In this document: positions 56,785 to 64,000 of the stretch, in pieces
How positions within the stretch are numbered: the first letter of the stretch is position 1
Layout of the letters: every line of letters starts with the position of its first letter
Source of the DNA: Trametes villosa
Taxonomy: Eukaryota; Basidiomycota; Agaricomycetes; Polyporales; Polyporaceae
Length of the DNA: 64,000 bases
Reading direction: 5' to 3'
NCBI GenBank assembly: GCA_002964805.2
Contig: PUDQ02000022.1
Span: 62,001 to 126,000, forward strand
Translations under genes and position numbers: made by a program
The notes under the pieces: model-generated
The model's input: only the letters and a program-made list of their open reading frames with translations
Database searches by the model: none
What the model was told of the DNA's origin: nothing

Positions 56785-59700
56785 CTAGAGCCCCAGTTGC
56801 TCAACGAGAGCCTGCCAGGTCGCCTCCGCATCCGCCGCGCTCGGTTGCGTAAACTCCGCGTTGCCCTGCGGCCACCCGTTCGGCGAGGGATCCCACCCGC
56901 CGCCCCCGGTAAAGTCGAAGTTGGCCGGCATAGGGCCCGCTCCGCCCTGCACCATCTCCGGAAACCCACCGCCCATCGGGAAGCCAAAGTCGAACGGCAC
57001 GTCGCCCATCGGCAGCGCCCCATTCCCGTTCCCGTTCGCGCTCGCCTGGCCATTCACCGGGAAGCCGTTCAGACCTGCGCCGTTGCTGTGACCGTTCACA
57101 GGCAGAGCGGCATCGAATGCGAGCATCTCCGCGTCGAGCGCGATCGTCGGCTGGAGGTGCACCCCGAATGAGGTGACTTCGAACGCCGGTGGGGCGCCGC
57201 CACTCTTCTGTGGGGGCCGCATCGTGCGACAGTGGACTTCACGCTCGCCGACGGTCTGGATCAGCTGCGTCTTGCCCCCGAGGCGGTCGAGCTCCTGCGC
57301 AATCGCGGCGGCGTCCTCGGCGTGCACGTTCGTCATGGCTGCCTGGGCCTGCTTCCGCAGTTTCCGGATTACCTCCTACAACGCATGGTGAGCATGGAGT
57401 TCTCTGTATGGGAAGCTGAATAGACGGCCGTACCAGGTTGTTCGTGGCGACCTGACTTTGGCCTGCGGCGTCCTCGAACAGGGCGCAGATCTTGTCCAGC
57501 TCCATGAGGCAAGGCGCGGCGAGGGTCGACTTAGACGAGCGGGTGATGAGCAGGCACAGCATAATCTGCACGTGCGGTCAGAACAGCTGAACACACGCAG
57601 AGGAATGCAGAGTGGGACGCACCGCGCAGGCGAGCAAGTGCGACCAGACCTGGCCATAACGCGCGGTGATTCCGGGCGCAGCGCGGTATGCGGACTGCAT
57701 CGTGTTGAGGATCCTCCACGCCGACCGATAAATCGACAGCACCGACGCCCCGTACTTGTGGCGCAACGGGTCGTCCGACGCGTCCTTGACGGCCAAGGAG
57801 AAGTATGGCCGGTGCAAGTTGAGGAGAGCTGGAGTGGTGTGAGCATCGGGATGCTCTCGCAGGCACCGGGCAACGCTCACTGGTCTCCTTGAGTATATGG
57901 ACGAACAGCCTCTGCATGCTCAGTGCGACGGGCTCAGTCTGCTTCTCCGCTCCGCCGCACGGCACGCGCAGCGCTGCCGGGACGGGGAAGTCGCGGACAC
58001 GCTTGTCGAGCTCGAAGACCTTCGCGTACGTCTGTGACTTCGCACCCGTCGTCGCCGCCATCACGGCGTGTAGCACCTTCGTAAACTGCCAACACCATAC
58101 GTGGTCTTCAACAAGCATGAGCGGGGGGTCGCACCGTGGACAAGGACAGGCACGTACACACGGTGTCACTGTGGTCCGGTTCGTTCACCATGGCGTCTTC
58201 GTCCTTCGGGACATCGCAGTCGACGTATGCCAGGGAGATGCTTGGGGGCCTGCCGTACCCGAAGCTCTGCAAAGGTAATGTCAGCTCGGGCACTGTGAGC
58301 TGCGCGAGTCTACGCACAAACCATGCATCGTAGGTGGCCAGTTGCCAGAAAATCCGCCCGCGCTTGGCCACCGCCTGGTGGTCGAGCTGCCATTTTCTGC
58401 TGTTAACGTCTGTGGGCATCAGGCTTAGTATCGTGCTCCTCGACGTGTATGACCGGAGCTCGTCTTACGTAGCCCAATCTATTGAAGGATATGAGTACGC
58501 TATGGCAATGAATATTGAGACGATTTCACTCACACTTTGGCCCAGGGTCGCGGCCTGCCGGATCTGCATCCATGCCTTATGCGAGCCGGTGTGGGCCGGT
58601 TCGCAGTCACTCATCTCCAGGTAGAGCGACATGTAGATCTACGCGCAAGAGTCAGCTCCCGTGCATATATCGCAGAGCGACGCACGTACTAGTGCCTGGA
58701 TGGACGCGAGCGTCGTATCATACGCAGGCGGCGCCCAGCGAAGCGCGATGCGGGCGATGAGGTACCACTCGTGTGCCTCGGCCGCATACGGGGGCATGTT
58801 CAGGTCGAAGAGCGTGGCGAGGGCGAAGATCATGCACACGAGCGATATCCCGTGCTTCTTCGCGACGTGGCACTTATCGGCGTGACTATGGCACACTCAG
58901 TACGACCATGCGTGTAGAGTACACGCCGCACTCACGCTTCAGGATGGTACAGCAGAGGGATCACATCATTAATGATGTAGTCTCTTGGTACGGGATACCA
59001 TCTAGCAACCACGGTTAGTACGTTGGAGCGATACGCCAGATACGGAGCGACGTACAGGAACTTTGAGTAGGCGAAGAAGATTTCGACGAGGTGCATTGCT
59101 TTGGAGATAGGTGGGAGGCACCTGATGACCTCGTCTGCCACCTCGTCGTTCGTGCAGAACACGTCCAGCTCCTTGTTAGCCTCGTCTATAGTGACGATGG
59201 TCAGCCGCGGGAGGACCGGAGGAGCGAAGGCGGCAAGTCGTTGAGGGGCCTTGACCAGAACAGTCAGCTGTGGGCCGGGTTCCCCTGTGGTAGCAAACGT
59301 ACATGGATCAGGTACTAGCAACGTGGGTCAATATGCGGGGCGTCGGGAAGAATAATGCAGCCACTCACCTCCGAGCGGGATGTTTGGCCAAAGAATCGGG
59401 CCTCGCCGCGAGTTCCCAACGTCAACGTGCCTACATAGTGGTGTAAGCCCTAAGCCCGCATACAGGCATATAAATACATACCGAATGAGTCGAGCAGGTC
59501 TTCCTCCTCCTCGTCTACCCCTTCCGCTTGGGGAGGTGTGCTCCTTCCGGAGCCTGAGCTCTCGGTATGAGCGGTATGAGGGGGTGTGCCCCCAGTGGCA
59601 CTGGAATCGGATGTCGGCGGGGTCTCCAGTTGTTGATTACCAGATGGTGGGGCATCGTTGGCCAGAAGAGGGTGGGGCTCGTCAGATACGGAGCTTTGTA

Positions 59701-60214
59701 GTTGCCAAAGGGCTGTCTCGAGTTCCCGCACTCTCTTCCTGAGCTGCTCGGCGTCTGCTGCCACTTTCCTATAAGAATCGCCGCTCAGCACGGTATAATC
59801 TCAGACTGCGTTCTTTGAATGAGGTACTAACCTGGGGCCTTTGGTCGTCGGCAGCGAACCTCGAGACGAAGGTGTTGAGATACAGGCGCTTACGGGATCT
59901 AGCGACGACCTACCATTCGGACAGAGTGCAGCACAGCCTCTCTTGGTGCAAGTCTCGCATGGCACCTGCAAACACAGTCAATCCACAACACGTTATACCA
60001 GATTACTGGGGCACAGCAGACCTTGCGGTCGCATCGCAGTTTAAGCCTTGGAGTGGATGCATCAGCGAGGATCGGCGCAGGCGTCTCGGCTTCCGGGCGA
60101 GAAAACGCACCTGCGGCATTCTGCACACGAGACAGGGGCCCGGCCGGGCTTCCTCCTCTGCTTCGCGTCGCCGTCGGCCGTCGATTCCTTCTCGGTGCTC
60201 CGGGTGGGTGCCAT
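56785..60214 (-). CDS. Zn2Cys6 fungal transcription factor 2 (paralogue of TF1)
   Basis: 831 aa in 18 exons at the same codons as TF1: 60111-60214, 60022-60046, 59914-59965, 59832-59859, 59482-59768, 59369-59430, 59303-59314, 59056-59249, 58936-59001, 58690-58885, 58534-58638, 58469-58478, 58318-58409, 58158-58266, 57881-58105, 57623-57828, 57434-57565, 56785-57375. Zinc-cluster cysteines are 30, 33, 40, 46, 49 and 58. Coil EQLRKRVRELETALWQLQ, then an acidic DEEEEDLLDSFG, GTLTLGTRGEARFFGQTSRSE, FGYGRPPSISLAYVDCDVP and a C-terminus ending TWQALVEQLGL. The intron 2 donor is GTCTGC, weak but required by frame. The ATG is 143-151 bp from the target duplication of the inverted-repeat element, so its promoter is probably interrupted or altered by that insertion. 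Confidence 0.9.
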
Positions 60215-60356
60215 CGTGGTCACTGGCAGAAACGCAAAACGCGGGGCGGCAAAGAATCCACGAGGGCTTGGAGATGCGGTGCTGCGATCGCTGAGGAATT
60301 AGTCGGCGCTAAGCCCGCTTGGGACGCGGATACGACTTGCCTCGGGCACCGTGCAG

Positions 60357-60365
60357 ACTCACCGG
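60357..60365. other. Target-site duplication, left copy
   Basis: ACTCACCGG immediately left of the left inverted repeat; identical to 61830-61838. Confidence 0.85.
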
Positions 60366-60726
60366 CAGGCTCCTACCCACCGCTCCTTCGAGTTGAGGGG
60401 GCGATTTCAGGGAGGAGGGTGAGAGGTTTATTCAAGTAGCGTTTACTAGACTTAATCCGAGAATGGTATCACGTGCTATATCCTAACCGAGTGTGTTCCC
60501 CCTCAACTCTCAGGAGCGGCTGGCAACAAACACAGGTAAATACACGGAGCCCGGAGAGAAGGCGCCCAGGACCCTCCCCATTTGGTGATCCATCAACCGC
60601 GGGCGCTTCTCAATATCCAGGTATTCCGAGTATCTCATCCAGAGCTCCCGAACCGCGGTGGGTGGCGACGCGACGCGCGAATGCGCGCGCGGGCTCGCGC
60701 CCCGACGGGGGCAGCTCAGCGAGCAC
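60366..60726 (+). repeat. Terminal inverted repeat, left arm
   Basis: Reverse complement of 61469-61829. One difference seen (ACTTAATCC here, ACTTTATCC in the complement of the right arm). Both arms encode the same open frame of about 70 codons on the outward-reading strand, a consequence of the duplication rather than evidence for a protein. Confidence 0.93.
60380..60519. repeat. Nested inverted repeat inside each arm
   Basis: CCGCTCCTTCGAGTTGAGGG near the outer end pairs with CCCTCAACTCTCAGGAGCGG ending near 60519, giving an imperfect stem of about 22 bp. The same occurs mirror-wise in the right arm. It may be a subterminal transposase-binding or hairpin structure. Confidence 0.7.
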
Positions 60727-60789
60727 CTTGATAGGTATATGGAGCTATTCAGTGGACATACAGCGACTCTTTCTATACGGAAAGGGCTT

Positions 60790-61050
60790 CTATTGCACTT
60801 CCGCGGGCAGCGAGCGCCCAATAGTCATGGCATCGCCGTGCGTGACGCCCCGTAACACAAGCTCGTCGCCGTACAGCAGAGGCGTGCAGATATCACCACC
60901 GCTGTATTCAGTATAATTTGTGATAGGGCTCTCGCGAAATCCCCGAGAGTAGAGATCAGTAGCGTAGGCCTCGGCGCGCGGTGAGCTCGGTGAGCTCGCG
61001 CCGTTGAGAGTCACGCCATATTCGTAGCTCAGCTTGCTGATATTGCACAC
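60790..61050 (-). other. Open frame inside the element, origin unknown
   Basis: 86 codons, starting MCNISKLSYEYGV and including ICTPLLYGDELVLRGV. Its composition is less Arg/Ala-biased than random frames in this window. It could be a captured host exon, as in Pack-MULEs, or chance. No family recognised and no splice partner evident. Confidence 0.3.
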
Positions 61051-61468
61051 CCCACTTGCTCAAAATATCTCTGCAAAGGAAGTCAGGCTACCGCTACCTC
61101 ATTATGTAGCGCGCGGACCAGTTCTTGCGGTGGACGCAGCCGCGACGACAGATGCGGCGAGTAGTACTGTCTGCGGGAAAGCCCAGAGCACTCTGGTCGC
61201 CCCGCGGGGAGCTCGCGGGACACAACACCTACAATATCAAAGCTCTATGCCCCCTAACAAATGACAGTTGCAGATTGAAGTATATAGAGACCCTATAGCG
61301 TGCGCGCCGACCTGCGCGCGGCCCGGGCGTACGCACATTAGCTCGCACAGTGGCGCAGTCGCGAATTCTCGCGCGCCCGCACTCACGAAAGCGCATCACG
61401 AGTTGGAAGGCTCTGTAATCATACAGTATGAAGTATAGTCACTAATAAACCCCTTTGCAGCGCCTCAT

Positions 61469-61829
61469 GTGCTCGCTGAGCTGCCCCCGTCGGGGCGCGA
61501 GCCCGCGCGCGCATTCGCGCGTCGCGTCGCCACCCACCGCGGTTCGGGAGCTCTGGATGAGATACTCGGAATACCTGGATATTGAGAAGCGCCCGCGGTT
61601 GATGGATCACCAAATGGGGAGGGTCCTGGGCGCCTTCTCTCCGGGCTCCGTGTATTTACCTGTGTTTGTTGCCAGCCGCTCCTGAGAGTTGAGGGGGAAC
61701 ACACTCGGTTAGGATATAGCACGTGATACCATTCTCGGATAAAGTCTAGTAAACGCTACTTGAATAAACCTCTCACCCTCCTCCCTGAAATCGCCCCCTC
61801 AACTCGAAGGAGCGGTGGGTAGGAGCCTG
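61469..61829 (-). repeat. Terminal inverted repeat, right arm
   Basis: 361 bp, the same length as the left arm; ends ...GGTGGGTAGGAGCCTG directly before the 9-bp duplication. Confidence 0.93.
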
Positions 61830-61838
61830 ACTCACCGG
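61830..61838. other. Target-site duplication, right copy
   Basis: ACTCACCGG immediately right of the right arm, matching 60357-60365 without mismatch. Confidence 0.85.
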
Positions 61839-62483
61839 GTTTGCTCTGGGTCCGACTGGACGATTGGCAAATCGAAGAGTTTGCCGCTGCGAGAAGGAGT
61901 TTCGAGCGGCGGCCGGCGTACGCACGTCTTCGGCGGTGGGCAATTCGACCCTAAGCGCTCGGCGATAGCATTTAGCGGAGGTGCTTGCGATTCAGTGCGT
62001 ACTCAGTACTGTCGCAATTTCACGGCAAGCGGACTCGAGTCAACAGAGGCCTACTGGTGTGCTATGGAGCTCGTCATGATAAGGACTAGTAATGACAGTT
62101 AAAATTCTCAATATCCTGGGCACATTAATTGAGTTCTGGAGGATACGCCATGGATAGGCATCGTAAATAAACCACCCAACACAACGAAAGAAACATCATA
62201 TGAAGAATTGAAAGGGGTCCGGCGTTCCTCTCAGGTCCAACCCCGACCCAGCTGCCTCCATCCCGGACTCGGAGTGAGCTGCGTAAGCACGCTGTGGCGC
62301 TCCGCATGGCGCGTAAAGCGATCCAAGACTATCAGGCGTCCTGGAGAGAGAGGAGCGCTCCGTGAGCCGGACTCGTATTTACCTAGTGGACAGATTTAAC
62401 TAATAAGTGACAGTCAACGACATCTTGACTGCATGCACTCACCAATGGTCATGATTCATCCCCGAGAAAGCACGGGCCTGATA
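61839..62483. other. Intergenic, element to TM6 3' end
   Basis: 645 bp with no recognised gene. Together with 60215-60356 it formed the original TF2-TM6 spacer before the insertion. Confidence 0.5.
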
Positions 62484-64000
62484 TCATGCCTCATGGTACC
62501 CCGGAGGCGCCTCCTCGAATAGCCGCTGCATCTCCTGCTGCCCCCGAAGCCGCTCAACCTCCTCCTGCAGGGCGAAGACTTGAGCACGCAAGGTCGTCGT
62601 CCCGATCGACGAGGAAGCAGAGCCCAGGTCTGTTCGCGAAGGAGATGGAGGTCGTTCCACGAACGGGTCTTCTTCGCCGCTGTCTGGAAGCGGCGCTTTG
62701 TGGTCTATCGGGTAAGCGAGAGGGGATGGAGAAATCGCAGTGTAGGCATGGGAGGGTGAGGGACTCGGGGCACCGGCTGCAACCATCGCGCTGGGCGACC
62801 AAGATGATCCGGGAGCCGGAGCAGGAGCGTATTCGCTCCCTCTCCACGAAGCCGAGTCCGGTATCGACGGCTGAGGTAGCGGTCGTGCACCCCGAACGCT
62901 AGCAGGTGCAGAGGTACCAGCAGCGAGCAGGGCAGAAGCGGAGCCGATGCGGGCCGTTTCTGGGCCAGAAGCGGTGTAGCTAGACCCGTCTGCAGACGAA
63001 CCCAGCTCTGACGACGAGGCCCATTGATGAGGAGAAGGGCGAGTCGGAGGGAGGCTAGCCATCGAAGGAGGAGCGTTCGTGAAGACAGAATTCGACCCGT
63101 TCTGAGCGGCGGCGCCCGAGAAGGTAGGTCCATTCATAGCCCCGTCCCATGGAACAGCGCGAGTCTCCAAGAGGTCAGGTTGCTCGGCGAAAGGCGAAGC
63201 CCTCTGGCGACGCTTGCGAATGAAGCATAGCGCAAGAGCCGCGGCGACGATAACAATCACCCCGCCGACCACGCCCCCCGCGATCGCGCCGACTGATACG
63301 GACGACCGGTTCTGAGGTGCCACCGCGTCTGCGGACCCAGGGAGCGCGGTCTGAGATGATTGCGCACTAGAGCCTGAGAGGTTCGAGGACGCGATTCCCG
63401 CTGGAGACGCGGCAGGGGGCGAGCTACCCGCGCTGGGCGACGATGCCGTCGTGTCGCCATGCGATGCAGTGGGAGAACTGGCTCCGTTAGGCGATGCCGA
63501 AGGGGTGGGGCTGCTCGGGTTGCTCGGGAGCTTTGTCGTATCTCCTGCGCCTGTGCCGGGCGACGTGGCCGGCGGGGGATTCGAAGTTGGTGGCGGCGTG
63601 GGGTTGGATGTGGGCTGGGAGACAGGCTGAGTGTCATCTTCGAAGGTATACACGATGTAGTCGAAGAGTATCAGGGAGGCGTTCGCGGCGCCGTCCGCGG
63701 TGATCACGATCGTGTGGTCGGTATTCGCCAGGCCGCTTTTCGCGAAGACTGGAACATCGTAGTGGAAGTCGGTGCTGTCCGTGGGAATGTGCACGAACTG
63801 CCCAGCGGCGGTGCCGTCGAGCGTGAACGTGATGCTCGTCATGGTGGTGGTGAACGGGATCTTGTTCGCGAGCACGTTGTACACGTACACGGCCGTGCCT
63901 GTGAACTGGGCAGTGATAATCCTCGGCTCCGCGTCGCCCGGCGTGTGCGTAGAGTCGTGCCATGTCCCGTCGAATGCCTGAGTAGTATCGAGGTGGATAT
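62484..64000 (-). CDS. Single-pass membrane protein TM6 (N-terminus outside window)
   Basis: The last 505 codons including the stop; the signal peptide and first part of the ectodomain lie beyond the right edge. It starts in TQAFDGTWHDSTHTPGD and continues with IPFTTTMTSITFTLDG and LILFDYIVYTFEDD, clearly the ectodomain of TM1-TM5. The stalk is long and rich in Ser/Pro/Ala/Gly; the membrane helix (GAIAGGVVGGVIVIVAAALALCF) ends RKRRQR. The cytoplasmic tail, about 240 residues, is longer than in the array members and intron-free where they have one. It ends with the coil LRAQVFALQEEVERLRGQQEMQ and EAPPGYHEA, keeping PPxY as PPGY. It lies about 31 kb from the tandem array and in the opposite orientation, so the family was dispersed before or besides the tandem growth. 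Confidence 0.87.
   Translation of the reverse strand, partial: IHLDTTQAFDGTWHDSTHTPGDAEPRIITAQFTGTAVYVYNVLANKIPFTTTMTSITFTLDGTAAGQFVHIPTDSTDFHYDVPVFAKSGLANTDHTIVITADGAANASLILFDYIVYTFEDDTQPVSQPTSNPTPPPTSNPPPATSPGTGAGDTTKLPSNPSSPTPSASPNGASSPTASHGDTTASSPSAGSSPPAASPAGIASSNLSGSSAQSSQTALPGSADAVAPQNRSSVSVGAIAGGVVGGVIVIVAAALALCFIRKRRQRASPFAEQPDLLETRAVPWDGAMNGPTFSGAAAQNGSNSVFTNAPPSMASLPPTRPSPHQWASSSELGSSADGSSYTASGPETARIGSASALLAAGTSAPASVRGARPLPQPSIPDSASWRGSEYAPAPAPGSSWSPSAMVAAGAPSPSPSHAYTAISPSPLAYPIDHKAPLPDSGEEDPFVERPPSPSRTDLGSASSSIGTTTLRAQVFALQEEVERLRGQQEMQRLFEEAPPGYHEA

Larger units (their letters stand above)
60366..61829. mobile_element. Non-autonomous long-TIR (Mutator-like/foldback) element
   Basis: A 1,464-bp element bounded by 361-bp inverted repeats that start CAGGCTCCTACCC and are flanked by a perfect 9-bp direct repeat. 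Long terminal inverted repeats with 9-bp duplications are typical of the Mutator (MULE) superfamily. The 742-bp interior has no transposase, so it would need one supplied in trans. Only one mismatch between the arms was seen, which indicates a young insertion or continued arm homogenisation. It lies about 150 bp upstream of the TF2 start codon and 655 bp past the stop of TM6. Confidence 0.85.

Noticed and set aside
61469..61685. Small protein gene encoded in both arms of the inverted-repeat element (about 75 codons)
   Set aside because: The same frame in both arms follows automatically from arm identity; no start context, domain or splice signal supports expression.

Overview
The window is nuclear DNA of a filamentous basidiomycete. 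The evidence is GC-rich coding sequence, many 50-75 nt GT-AG introns, a two-domain Ppo/linoleate diol synthase, fungal Zn2Cys6 regulators, a Gac1-type PP1 subunit with a CBM21 module and several tandem-expanded gene families. The general style suggests a wood-decay agaricomycete (possibly a polypore), but that is inference. Gene models were built by splicing by hand; I checked each complete model for a continuous reading frame and, where paralogues exist, for conserved splice positions.

Layout: (1) 1-12.6 kb, minus strand: five head-to-tail DUF2235 genes (one cut by the window edge), all with the FDGT, GFSRGA and DVGGG motifs. Their spacers and promoter regions were duplicated with them. (2) 15.2-20.0 kb, plus strand: a 23-exon psi-factor-producing oxygenase (fatty-acid dioxygenase fused to a P450 domain). 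(3) 20.8-31.6 kb, plus strand: five tandem genes for single-pass membrane proteins, each with a signal peptide, a shared ectodomain with a CxxC motif, a Ser/Thr/Pro stalk, a glycine-rich membrane helix, a basic stop-transfer and a coiled-coil tail. Most carry a PPxY motif. A sixth member lies at the right edge on the minus strand (62.5 kb to beyond the window). (4) 31.6-36.7 kb and 39.6-48.6 kb: gene-poor stretches in which I recognise nothing. They flank a Gac1-like glycogen-targeting PP1 subunit (36.7-39.6 kb). (5) 48.6-52.3 kb, minus strand: a glutathione S-transferase, an intron-bearing tRNA-Ala(UGC) and a CDP-alcohol phosphotransferase of the EPT1/CPT1 type. (6) 52.7-60.2 kb, minus strand: two tandem paralogous Zn2Cys6 transcription factors of 837 and 831 aa with the same 18-exon structure. 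(7) 60.37-61.83 kb: a 1.46-kb element with 361-bp, almost identical terminal inverted repeats and a perfect 9-bp target duplication. It resembles a non-autonomous Mutator-like or foldback transposon and lies just upstream of the second transcription factor.

The genes do not form an obvious single pathway. Housekeeping genes (PP1 targeting, phospholipid synthesis, tRNA) sit beside accessory, locally duplicated families (DUF2235, the PPxY membrane proteins, the Zn2Cys6 pair). The most interesting candidates are the membrane family, which looks like a surface-sensor or adhesin-like set with a putative Rsp5/Nedd4 docking motif, and the young inverted-repeat transposon.
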